Assembly: GCA_943787575.1 (NCBI GenBank)
Contig: CALSMY010000007.1
Span: 62,001 to 126,000, forward strand
Direction of reading: 5' to 3'
DNA: 64,000 bases
Source: an uncultured Opitutales bacterium
GTDB taxonomy: Bacteria; Verrucomicrobiota; Verrucomicrobiia; Opitutales; Seribacteraceae
A model generated the notes under the pieces. That model was not told the DNA's origin and did no database searches. It was given only the letters and a program-made list of their open reading frames with translations. Of the stretch, positions 18,704 through 27,480 are shown in pieces. The translations under genes and the position numbers were made by a program. Numbering within the stretch: position 1 is the first letter of the stretch; the number at the start of each line of letters is the position of its first letter.

Positions 18704-19402
18704 TCAGGCACTCGTCTCCAATTCAATACGGTCAGCAAGGTTGCTCGCAAAATTTTCTAGCTTTGTCATTTCGCCGCGCGTTCGAGCGGAGAGATTATTG
18801 TAAGCAAAAACAATAGGTATGGCCACGCACAGAGCAGTAACCGTAGTCAATAATGCCCCTGACACACCTGGGGCAAGGTGTTCAATTGTAGCTCCTCCCG
18901 AATCCATCGTACCAAATGCATCCATTACTCCCCATACTGTACCGAGTAATCCAAGAAAGGGGGCACCGGATACGATCGTTGCCAACCAGTACATCTTTTC
19001 TTCATACCTGTCTTCATATTCAGTAATTGCCCTGCGAATGGCATTCTCTACATAATTCATCCGTACCCTGCCATCTTTGGAACTTGCCCGAGCGGCTGCC
19101 ATCGCCCGAGAGCAGACGCGAAGATATGGGCTCGACTGACCAGGGAAATTTGCATCATCGTAATCGACCATATTGGAAAGCTCATTGATCTTCTTTTCGT
19201 CCCGAGCATTGGCTCGACGAATTCGTTTCAATTCAGAATTTTTGCTCAGCATGATCGATATGGCCCAGCAATTTAACAAAGCCAACACAAAGATAACGAC
19301 CTTACCCGCAAAATTAGAATCTGCGAAATAGCTGAATAAGTCAGCCGATCCAAGCAAAGGCACAAAGTTATGTTCGGTTAATAAGTTTCCCATCACATTC
19401 AT
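18704..19402 (-). CDS. exbB: MotA/TolQ/ExbB proton channel family protein
   Basis: Proton channel subunit that works with ExbD to energise outer-membrane processes. Three membrane segments fit the family: about residues 33-52, 140-165 and 185-207. The family core G-A-P-F-L-G-L-L-G-T-V-W-G-V-M-D-A-F is present, followed by G-V-S-G-A-L-L-T-T-V-T-A-L. The 232-residue length is typical. Upstream, a 143-bp gap separates it from the divergent sugar-kinase-like gene and probably holds both promoters. Confidence 0.93.
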   Translation of the reverse strand: MNVMGNLLTEHNFVPLLGSADLFSYFADSNFAGKVVIFVLALLNCWAISIMLSKNSELKRIRRANARDEKKINELSNMVDYDDANFPGQSSPYLRVCSRAMAAARASSKDGRVRMNYVENAIRRAITEYEDRYEEKMYWLATIVSGAPFLGLLGTVWGVMDAFGTMDSGGATIEHLAPGVSGALLTTVTALCVAIPIVFAYNNLSARTRGEMTKLENFASNLADRIELETSA

Positions 19403-19545
19403 AATATTTCAAAAATCCAACACCAAACTCCAATTTTAGGCGTAAGGATTAAAAATCAACGAAAAACGCATCTTTCGCACAAAGTGCAGTTGAGAAATCG
19501 ATTAAGTTTGCGCGATTATCCAAAGCATCTTAGGCAAAATCTCTT

Positions 19546-20658
19546 ATGCAGGTAACTCAAAAAGTTCTAGATGAAATCAATTCAACGACATTTTCCCTTT
19601 CTTCGAAAAATTCGATCGTCGGCTTGGATGGATTTGTCGATAAAATTGTTGCTCCCGTAGAAAAGAGACACGGCCTGGGAGATAACTTTGATCCCGTGCC
19701 CACCATTGCAGAAATGGGCGCTAAAATCTCGGCTGCTGCAGGTAAAAGTGCCAACATCGAACTCTACCCAAGGTTCGAAAAATTAGGAGGCAATGGCCCC
19801 ATCATGGCCAATGCAATGCTCTCCCTCGGTATGGGTGTTCGTTACATTGGTGCCCTGGGTACCCCAAACATCCATCCTGTCTTTGAAGAATTCGCCAGAA
19901 AAACCAACGCCATTTCTATAAGCGAGCCAGGAATTACCACCGCTATGGAATTCAAGGACGGAAAAGTAATGCTTGGGAACACACTAAGCCTCGAAGAAAT
20001 TGATTACTCCCGAATCATCGGGGCATGTGGAGAGGGGGAATTCATAGATCTGTTATCCAAAGCAGATTTAATATCCATCGTAAATTGGACAATGATTCCC
20101 AAAATGACTGACTTTCTCGTCGAGTTGGTAGACAAAATTTTGCCAAACTTACCCCCGCGGGATACACGCTCTTATTTCTTTGACCTAGCGGACCCCGCAA
20201 AACGTTCGAGCTCAGATATTAAGGGAGTATTAGAGGTTATCTCCCGTTTCCAAGCTCATGCTGAGGTAACTTTGGGCCTCAATTATAACGAAGGTCTTCA
20301 AGTGTGTGATGTCCTGGGTTTAAAGAGCGGAGACAAAGACGAAGATTCCCTCAAGAAAATGGCATCTGAAATCCGAAGGGAACTTGGTATATCCACAATT
20401 GTTCTGCATCCCGTTGAATCAGCCGCTTGTGCTACTAAAGATGGTGCCTGGTGGACTACGGGTCCTTTTTGCGATAATCCCAAGATTACTACAGGTGCGG
20501 GAGATCACTTTAATGCCGGCTTTTGTAGTGCCAGGCTGAGCGGATTTTCCCCCTTAACATCTCTTGCTTTGGCAACTTGTACTTCCGGGCATTATGTTCG
20601 TACCGCCCAAAGCCCATCAACATCACAAGTAATCGAACTTCTTAAACAAAACTCTTAA
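19546..20658 (+). CDS. PfkB-family carbohydrate kinase-like protein
   Basis: Ribokinase-fold kinase. The N-terminal strand V-G-L-D-G-F-V-D-K and the substrate-loop G-G-N-G-P-I-M-A-N-A are visible. The C-terminal signature is T-T-G-A-G-D-H-F-N-A-G-F near residue 325, with the catalytic Asp in G-A-G-D. At 370 residues it is longer than ribokinase (about 310). The substrate is not predictable. It is first in a tight run: tmk follows 5 bp downstream, then holB, a HIT protein and a DUF481 protein. Confidence 0.87.
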   Translation: MQVTQKVLDEINSTTFSLSSKNSIVGLDGFVDKIVAPVEKRHGLGDNFDPVPTIAEMGAKISAAAGKSANIELYPRFEKLGGNGPIMANAMLSLGMGVRYIGALGTPNIHPVFEEFARKTNAISISEPGITTAMEFKDGKVMLGNTLSLEEIDYSRIIGACGEGEFIDLLSKADLISIVNWTMIPKMTDFLVELVDKILPNLPPRDTRSYFFDLADPAKRSSSDIKGVLEVISRFQAHAEVTLGLNYNEGLQVCDVLGLKSGDKDEDSLKKMASEIRRELGISTIVLHPVESAACATKDGAWWTTGPFCDNPKITTGAGDHFNAGFCSARLSGFSPLTSLALATCTSGHYVRTAQSPSTSQVIELLKQNS

Positions 20659-20663
20659 ACTAT

Positions 20664-21314
20664 ATGAGTCACGAAAAAGGCCTCCTTATCTCCTTCGAAG
20701 GATCGGAAGGATGTGGTAAATCTACCCAGATTCGCCGTATTGCTGATCGCTTGGAAGAAATTGATCACCGAGACGTAATTGTCACCCGAGAACCTGGAGG
20801 AACTATTATCGGCGAAGATATTCGACATCTTCTAATGCATGCAGATTCCTCCAAAAGCATTTTACCGGAAACCGAGCTTCTACTTTTCGCAGCCAGCCGG
20901 GCACAACTCGTCCGCGAAATCATTTTTCCTGCCATTGAAAATGGAAAAGTCGTCCTATGCGATCGCTTCCTTGATTCAACTACAGTTTATCAGGGTGTTG
21001 CCAGGCAAATTGCAGATGATCCTGTAACTATGATCAACGAGTTCGCCGTTGGTGAGATTATTCCTGATCTTACCATCGTTATAGACATACCACCAGAAGT
21101 TGGCTTTGAGAGGATCAAGCACCGTGTATCTGACATGCCCGACCGCATGGAGCAGGAAAATATTGAATTTTATGGAAAAGTCCGAAAGGGATACCTTCAC
21201 CTTGCCCGAAGCCTTCCCGAGCGTTTCTTTGTGGTTGACGGAAACGGAGATCCCGAGGAAATCGAGTTAGAAATATGGAATGAAATTCATGCCCGTTTCT
21301 ACTCCCAGGAATAA
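20664..21314 (+). CDS. tmk: Thymidylate kinase
   Basis: Phosphorylates dTMP to dTDP. The P-loop F-E-G-S-E-G-C-G-K-S-T-Q lies at residues 10-21. T-R-E-P-G-G-T-I-I-G is the DRX-type substrate motif region, and C-D-R-F-L-D-S-T-T-V-Y-Q-G is the DR(Y/F) motif with base-recognition residues. 216 residues is the normal length. It starts 5 bp after the kinase-like gene and is followed by holB, the common tmk-holB arrangement. Confidence 0.96.
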   Translation: MSHEKGLLISFEGSEGCGKSTQIRRIADRLEEIDHRDVIVTREPGGTIIGEDIRHLLMHADSSKSILPETELLLFAASRAQLVREIIFPAIENGKVVLCDRFLDSTTVYQGVARQIADDPVTMINEFAVGEIIPDLTIVIDIPPEVGFERIKHRVSDMPDRMEQENIEFYGKVRKGYLHLARSLPERFFVVDGNGDPEEIELEIWNEIHARFYSQE

Positions 21315-21353
21315 TTCTTTGTTCACCATTATTTTGCTAGCAATTAGGTAAGA

Positions 21354-22272
21354 ATGCCTAATTCAAACACCGATCCTATCGAGGCACTTCAACACCGATT
21401 TGCTGAGGGTCGACTGCATCATGCGGTCCTTATACTTGGACAGTCAGTTGAACAAAACCAAGACGCAGCCTTGGCTCTTGCTCAATGTTTATTATCCCTT
21501 GAGAAATCGAGGTTTGATCACCCCGATCTATTTCACCTGCGCCCTACTGGTAAGGCTCGGATCATAACGGTTGAAAAAACGCGTGAATTAATTGCCACCC
21601 TTAACCGCACATCCAACCAAGGTGGTAGTAAAGTTGCAATCATTCACGAAGCCGACCGGATGCGCAAAGAATCTGCCAACGCTTTTCTTAAAACCTTGGA
21701 AGAACCACCGGCGGGCACCTACCTACTTTTGTTAAGTACAAAACCCTATTCCTTACTCGCAACCATTCGAAGTCGATGCCTTATGGCTCGATTGCCCGCA
21801 GTAGCTCCCGATTTTAGGTAATGAACAATGGGAAGCATGGAAGTCCAGGTATCAGCAATGGATTATGGCCCTATTGGATCGGGAAAGCCTCAGAAAAGAT
21901 CGGGTTAGCCCACTTTTTGCCTCTTATGGACTTGTTACCTCGTTACTGGGTCTAATCAAAGAAGAAGCTGATACTTTAGCCAAGAAAGCTAAAGATGAAG
22001 CTCCAAATATGGATGACAAAGAAAAGGATGCTTTAGATGCGGGGGTGCGCCGAGGTGTCCGTTCTCGAATTCTTAAACAATTAGCAGAAGCTACCCGTTC
22101 CTTTGTCGTTCAACACGAGAACCGTCATATTCTTCCTCAACTAGGAATTAAACTTTCAAGGGTTTTGGCTTGTTTAGAAAAAAATGTCCGGCTAATGGAG
22201 GTAAATTTGAAAGATGAGAATGCGTTGGAGGATTTTTATCTCTCATCTCTGAGAATATGGACATCCAAATGA
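21354..22272 (+). CDS. holB: DNA polymerase III delta' subunit, frameshifted into two reading frames
   Basis: Clamp-loader delta' subunit. The first frame (21354-21821) has a degenerate P-loop region, A-V-L-I-L-G-Q-S-V, the conserved A-N-A-F-L-K-T-L-E-E-P-P near residue 117 and the S-R-C motif near residue 142. It ends A-P-D-F-R-stop. The second frame, open from 21805 to 22272, gives an alpha-helical C-terminal domain (N-E-Q-W-E-A-W-K-S-R and onward). Removing one T from the T4 run at 21812-21815 joins them as A-P-D-L-G-N-E-Q-W, about 305 residues, a normal delta' length. A short intergenic ribosome site (TTAGGTAAGA) precedes the ATG. Essential function argues against true loss, so a base-call error or a shift event is likely. 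Confidence 0.85.
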
Positions 22273-22297
22273 GTTATTTTTATGAATGTTTTTTAAA

Positions 22298-22636
22298 ATG
22301 AGCACTCTTTTTGAAAAAATTATTGCTCGGGATATCCCCGCAGAGATCTTGTATGAGGATGAGGTTTGTATCGCTATAAAAGATATTGAGCCCCAAGCCC
22401 CAATTCATTTTTTAGTTATCCCCAAACAAGTTATAGCCCGTCTAGGAGAAGCAGAGCAATCCGATCAATCAAGGCTTGGTCATCTTTTACTTACGGCTGC
22501 TCAAGTCGCCAGAGAACTAGGCCTGGAAGAGGGTTACCGTACTGTGATAAATAACGGGGTCCATGGTGGAGAAACAGTCCCCCACTTGCATGTACATGTG
22601 CTTGGGGGTAGACAAATGAAGTGGCCTCCTGGGTAA
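22298..22636 (+). CDS. HIT family protein (histidine triad nucleotide-binding)
   Basis: Small nucleotide-phosphoramidate hydrolase of the HINT branch. The triad is V-P-H-L-H-V-H-V-L-G-G-R-Q-M near the C-terminus. Other HINT marks are I-I-A-R-D-I-P-A-E-I-L-Y-E-D, D-I-E-P-Q-A-P-I-H-F-L-V-I-P-K and N-N-G-V-H-G-G. The ATG at 22298 is preferred over 22286 because it gives the usual M-S-T-L-F-E-K-I start and 112 residues. It is 9 bp before the DUF481 gene. Confidence 0.93.
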   Translation: MSTLFEKIIARDIPAEILYEDEVCIAIKDIEPQAPIHFLVIPKQVIARLGEAEQSDQSRLGHLLLTAAQVARELGLEEGYRTVINNGVHGGETVPHLHVHVLGGRQMKWPPG

Positions 22637-22645
22637 GTACATACC

Positions 22646-23701
22646 ATGCGATTCACTTTCATATTTTGGACAAGCCTACTTGTCTTTGCCTTTAACTTAT
22701 TGGCCGATCGTGTGGAAACCAAAGACGGTTCAATCTTTTACGGTAAAATCCTCGAAGTCGTAGATGGCAACCTTACATTCGAGACCACTTATTCAAATGC
22801 GATTAACATTCCTTTGACTGCCATTCTAAGTATGTCCTCCTCCTCTTCTATCACCGTACGCGATGAGGATAACCAAACCCTCTCGGGGCAATCCATTCCT
22901 TTACCGGTTGAACAATTAAACCTTAGAGATTCCAATCAATCCCAAAACTTATCCTTTGAAAAGATCCAACATCTTTGGCCCGCATCCGGGGAAGATCCGC
23001 TAATTATCGAAGAGAAAGAATATAACGAAGGTTTGTTGATGAAATGGAAAAACTCATTGGGCTTTGATTTGGTCGGCTCATCCGGAAACACCGATTCTCT
23101 CGGGGCAGGATTTCGCATGGATAGTATTTATTCAAATAACTTTCGTGAACTCGATTTATTCCTTTCTTACAACACTCAAACCACAAATGGAGTAAACGAC
23201 ACCGATGAAACTAAGGGAGGTGCTGAGTACGATTCGATCTTCCATGAACAATTGGCCTGGTATTTAAGGAGCGATTTCGAACACGATACCGTCGAACAGA
23301 TCAACCTGCGTACCACTACTGCCCTAGGCTTAAAATATCGTTGGATTGAAAAAGAAAATTATCAAGTTTCGACTCGTTTCGGTGGTGCTCTTCGATACGA
23401 AGACTCGACCAACAAGACAATTGCTTCAAAAAAAGATCCTGCACTCGATTTGGGTATTGAATACCTTCATGAATTCAATCAATTCATGTCCCTACAAAGT
23501 GAACTAAGCTTTCTTCCGAGGGCGGATGATTTAACAGACTATTTACTAAGCCACGATTCAGCTCTGGTCTTCCCCATATCGGAGGATAAAGATTTTTCTA
23601 TCAGGTCAGGATTATCCGGCACCTATGATTCAATCCCCAATGAAGAATTGGAAAAAATGGATATGAAATATTATCTCCGAGTGGTTTATGATTTTCAATA
23701 A
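22646..23701 (+). CDS. DUF481 outer-membrane beta-barrel protein
   Basis: A signal peptide occupies residues 1-20 (cleavage probably near F-N-L-L-A-D). The next 60 residues (T-K-D-G-S-I-F-Y-G-K-I) form a small beta domain of the kind often fused to DUF481. From about residue 133 on there are alternating amphipathic strands (G-F-D-L-V-G-S-S-G-N-T-D, L-D-L-F-L-S-Y-N, Y-Y-L-R-V-V-Y-D-F-Q) ending near an aromatic C-terminus, as in a beta barrel. The G-N-T-D pattern is characteristic of DUF481 (YdiY-like) salt-stress porin-like proteins. Function is unknown beyond the outer-membrane location. Confidence 0.85.
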   Translation: MRFTFIFWTSLLVFAFNLLADRVETKDGSIFYGKILEVVDGNLTFETTYSNAINIPLTAILSMSSSSSITVRDEDNQTLSGQSIPLPVEQLNLRDSNQSQNLSFEKIQHLWPASGEDPLIIEEKEYNEGLLMKWKNSLGFDLVGSSGNTDSLGAGFRMDSIYSNNFRELDLFLSYNTQTTNGVNDTDETKGGAEYDSIFHEQLAWYLRSDFEHDTVEQINLRTTTALGLKYRWIEKENYQVSTRFGGALRYEDSTNKTIASKKDPALDLGIEYLHEFNQFMSLQSELSFLPRADDLTDYLLSHDSALVFPISEDKDFSIRSGLSGTYDSIPNEELEKMDMKYYLRVVYDFQ

Positions 23702-24139
23702 CTCACTCAGCTAAAAATAACCTAAAAGTTTCAAATAATCCACTTAGCTCAAAAGAAAAGCCCACAATTTGAGAGGAGATAAAGAATAGTACGAAAGCCA
23801 ATCCGAGGTATATCCAAATTCTTGGGATTGTCTTATTCACTTTTAAAAAAAGGTAAGGACTGCAACCATGCACTTGCTCGGTCCGGCCATTGTAAAAAAA
23901 GAGACTTACTTGGGTTCAAACCCTGGCCATATCCCCCGAAGAAATAGGTATGCAATTCGCGATCAAGCACACCGTTTTTTTTGAGAACCAAGTAGCTCAG
24001 TACCCTACCCTGTATTGGTATTTGGTCATCTTTGTGGCAGGCAAAAAACATGTGCGGAAAATACTTGGTGATTTTTATAATAGGATAAAACCTGGAATTT
24101 GCCTATAACTTAAAGTAAGCCCTAAACGGGGTCTTCTAT
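23702..24139. other. Gene-poor stretch with one doubtful small ORF
   Basis: 438 bp between the DUF481 gene and the convergent DUF983 gene. The only candidate is a minus-strand frame at 23833-24051, 72 residues, with many aromatics (H-T-Y-F-F-G-G-Y-G-Q-G-L). I recognise no family, and the start has no clear ribosome site. I see no convincing hairpin-plus-T-run terminator although two operons converge here. Confidence 0.3.
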
Positions 24140-24502
24140 TCACTCCTTCTGCAAAGGCATTTCATGCCAGGCGAAGCAAAAGTACAACCCCAACCAAAGA
24201 GCCTGGCAGTAGCGATACGAAAGAACCGGAAACACCACGCCCCCCCCGATACATAAACCGAGCATCCATTCGAGCGAGAACCAACCAAGAAACCACAGAG
24301 TAATGATGGGAAGCACCCAAAGGCTGCAGATTAGAAAGTAACTAACCGGCACACCCCCGAGAAAGAAGCCCTGCTCACGCTCGTACTTCATTTCACAGAC
24401 GGAACACCCGTCCAGGCGTTTAAAAGGGTGAGTTAACACATTACCCTCTCCACATCGGGGGCAGCGATTAGAAATGGTTCGTTTCAAATAGATGGTCTTC
24501 AT
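24140..24502 (-). CDS. DUF983 family membrane protein
   Basis: A zinc-knuckle N-terminus, R-C-P-R-C-G-E-G near residue 14, is paired with a second C-S-V-C-E-M-K-Y near residue 31. Two or three hydrophobic segments follow (from about residue 44 on). This is the layout of DUF983 proteins, which in some bacteria sit near cytochrome oxidase assembly genes. The ATG at 24502 is chosen because it overlaps the TGA of the upstream DUF3604 gene as ATGA; longer starts would intrude further. 120 residues. Last gene of the IclR-PSD1 operon. Confidence 0.85.
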   Translation of the reverse strand: MKTIYLKRTISNRCPRCGEGNVLTHPFKRLDGCSVCEMKYEREQGFFLGGVPVSYFLICSLWVLPIITLWFLGWFSLEWMLGLCIGGGVVFPVLSYRYCQALWLGLYFCFAWHEMPLQKE

Positions 24503-26938
24503 CGAACAAGCCATATTGGCGATGACCATGCCCGGTTGCCATCCGATTGCTCCAGTTCCACAAAATAATAATCTTCTTTTCCATCCAATGGATCGGGTGC
24601 CATAGACTGGTCAAATTTAAGGGATTGCTCCGCCGGCTTAAAGGACTTCCATGGCTTTCCATTTTTGTTCACCCGTACTTCTTTGATTGGGCCGGTTCCG
24701 GCAATCTGCAGAAAAAAGGACTCTTTTGTTCGGTGCTTCACTTCTTCCCCCATCCATCTTTGTCCATAGCGAAAGACCAAGCCGATCCGGTCGGTCGCCC
24801 CATAGGTTCTTCTCGCCTGCAGGGAGCGGAAGATGGATTCCCTCGCCCGCTCAGGTGACCACACGCAGGCAAAACTACGGTGGGTGGAGAGGTGATCGCT
24901 ACTGGCAATTAATCCAAAGCGGTACCCTTTGGAATAACCGAGCCGTACCATCGCGGCCATGTTCTGATCGGCATTGGCCCGGCATCCCTGAAAGATTTCC
25001 ATCAATGGACGCTTTTCATTGTCATGTATGGACCACAAAGCCTGGACCATGGCAGGAGAACTTCCCGTGTTATGAGGAATGGTAAATGTATCACCATCAA
25101 TCTCTTTCCAGAAATCCTGAAGGTGAGGTTCGTACGGACGGAGCAAATCATCCTTTAGGGAGATTACATTATGATCTGTCTGCCGCTGGCTACGCTCATA
25201 GGCGAAGTAAGGAATAAATCTGCCATTAAGGCGGTGCCTGGTCACTTCCTTAACACTCCGCCTCCAAACCAAGCTGTCCACCTCACCATTGGAGAGATCT
25301 CGAGCATGGTCAGTTATGCCCACAAAATCGTGCTCCGCCACTTCTATGACATATCGGAACTGGTCATCATAGCTTCCATCAAAAAAAGGAAAACAAAGGG
25401 ACAGATCAGTGTGGCGGTGAAGATCGCCGAAACTGAGCTGGTACATCTGTCCTCTGACCGTTGCCTCTGTCATAGTTGTGGGTGCGGATGATTGCACCAA
25501 GCGAGGTGCTTCCAATGGAGGCAAGAACACCTGCGTTTGCTCGGCATCAAAGTCTTTCAATTCAGCCCCACCAAAGAAGACACCACGTTTGGCAGAGGGG
25601 TGACCACGATGGGTACGACCAGTCGTGTAGGTGATAGCAAAACCATTGAGCGTAGAAGCAACTGACATTCTTTGCAGGCCATCTCTCTGAGGATGCTCAA
25701 AGGAGTGCAGCGTGGACCATTTCTCCCCATCGAAACAGCGAGCCTGAACCTGCCAACCCGATTCAATATGGTGAGCCACCGCCTGAGATGTGCGAACATG
25801 GGGGGCATGAAAGGACCGGTGAACCAACCATAATCTACCCTGCCCGTCGGTCACAAACTGGCCACGCTCATAAAAGACCCCAAGGTGCTCCAGTTTTCCC
25901 CTCTTGTCTTTCTGTGCAGTTGCATGAGCAATCAACGAATGGGGCAAACTATTGGATAACTGCACAGCCTGCCCATCGATCACTTCTGCAACCCGGAGCA
26001 GCCGGAATTTGTGTAGAGGACCATGGTGATCCTCAATATCGGTCCATTTGCCGAAACCTCCCTCGTAATCCTTTCCCCAGTTGGCGGCGGCTTCCTCCCA
26101 GAGAACAAAAAGTTTATCTCCGACAAAAGAAACATCTGCCCGGAATTGAGCCAAGGGTCCATCAGCAAGTACAATCGGCCCCCCCCCCTCTTTTTCCAGC
26201 CATCTTCCAAGAACATTAAAACTTTGCCCATCATAACTATCCCAAGCGACAAAGCTCTTTCCATCTTGGTTAGTGGCAATGCGGGGTGCCCAGTCTCCAC
26301 GGGGGTTGTTGCTAAGAATGTTCTGTTCGGAAATCTGCAATCCACTCAGAGACCTTGGCATGAGCGACATCAAACTGCCCACCCATATCCTGCTGCCAAA
26401 CGATGGACACCCCGCCCTGCGGGTGAGGAGCGGTCGCATGGTTGATGCCATTGGCGAAACTCCTACCTACAGAAGCGGCTTGGAGATCGCCGGAAAAAAA
26501 TGCGGGCTGGTTTAGCACTTCTATTCTCTCAGTCCGACCATCATCGAAACAAGCAACCATCACCTGCCAGCGATCCTCCTTAAACTCTTCCCAACTCAGG
26601 TATGCTTGGCCCTTTGCATCTACGGTAACTGTGGGATTCTTATAAGTGCCCACCTCAGCAAAAACGGCATGGGAACCCACCAACTTCCCATCAGTAATTT
26701 CTCCGGTCATCAGGCGTTCGCCCTTACCTGAAATATGTTCAAGAAAAACGACTCTAATTTCTCCCTTGAAAACAAAAGTCGAAGAATCGTAGAAATGAGG
26801 AGAGCCTAGGCTGCTTACAGAATACTCATGCTCAGCCTGCTCGAAGCGGAAAAGGCCCGCCTTCTTTAACTGGCAGAGCTCAGCATGGCCAAAAAGAATG
26901 GATGGGAGAAGAAGGATGCAAACAAAGAATCGAAACAT
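24499..26938 (-). CDS. Secreted DUF3604/PHP-type protein, frameshifted
   Basis: The two frames overlap. The 5' frame (26938 down to 26312) has a signal peptide (M-F-R-F-F-V-C-I-L-L-L-P) and beta-propeller-like repeats such as T-V-T-V-D-A-K-G-Q-A-Y-L-S-W-E. The 3' frame, in phase to 24499, continues the same repeats (R-I-A-T-N-Q-D-G-K-S-F-V-A-W-D) and then a metal-dependent PHP-like domain: F-G-D-L-H-R-H-T-D-L-S, G-I-T-D-H-A-R and S-S-D-H-L-S-T-H. Dropping one T of a TT pair (plus strand AA at 26339-26340) joins them as S-E-W-M-Q-I-S-E-Q-N. DUF3604 proteins are poorly characterised metal-dependent hydrolases. It is in the PSD1/DUF1501 operon and overlaps the DUF983 gene by 4 bp. Confidence 0.82.
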
Positions 26939-27001
26939 CCTTCCATAAACAGCATTCATTCCTCGATTGACGAGGGAGAAATCAGCCTCAACCAAAATTG
27001 A

Positions 27002-27448
27002 TCACTCAACGCGCCCGCCGGATAGCTTCAATCTGGGCTCGAGAGTTAAAGCCTCTTTACCGAGCCCATTTAATCGAACTTTAAAGTGCTCACGGGAATG
27101 CTCATTGATGGTGGTTAAAATACTAGCTTTTGCTTCATCCACAAAGTTACCGTCTTTATCAAAAAATTCTGCCTCCATCATTAAGGACTTCCACACATTA
27201 TCGCTCTTGTTTACCACCACTCCATGGAGCTCAAAACCCCATCTATTTAAAGAAGTGGATACATCTACAATCGAAAGATCTTCAGTAATAACCGGTTTAA
27301 AATAAACAACTTTATATGTGGGAATGAAGAAAAGAAGTGGAAGTACAACAAAAAGAATAGCATATTTCCAGCTTTGCCTGACCGTAATCTGATTAGCAGG
27401 TACAGAAATATCTTTATCGCAATGCGGGCAGGTAATTTTGGGCTTCAT
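27002..27448 (-). CDS. Zinc-knuckle, single-pass membrane protein with FxLYD-like domain
   Basis: 148 residues. The N-terminal knuckle C-P-H-C-D-K-D-I-S-V lies at residues 7-16, followed by one membrane helix (about 30-48). The external domain contains the pattern W-G-F-E-L-H-G-V-V-V-N-K-S, F-F-D-K-D-G-N-F-V-D-E-A and F-K-V-R-L, which is how FxLYD-type beta sandwiches look. It sits between the DUF1501 gene (32 bp upstream) and the DUF3604 gene. Role unknown. Confidence 0.72.
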   Translation of the reverse strand: MKPKITCPHCDKDISVPANQITVRQSWKYAILFVVLPLLFFIPTYKVVYFKPVITEDLSIVDVSTSLNRWGFELHGVVVNKSDNVWKSLMMEAEFFDKDGNFVDEAKASILTTINEHSREHFKVRLNGLGKEALTLEPRLKLSGGRVE

Positions 27449-27480
27449 AAGGTGGAGTTGATTTACAAACCTGAGAAAAC

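Noticed and set aside
24547-26515. Several long plus-strand frames opposite the DUF3604 gene
   Set aside because: Low-complexity, Arg/Pro/Ser-biased translations typical of shadow frames; the minus strand carries the conserved domains.
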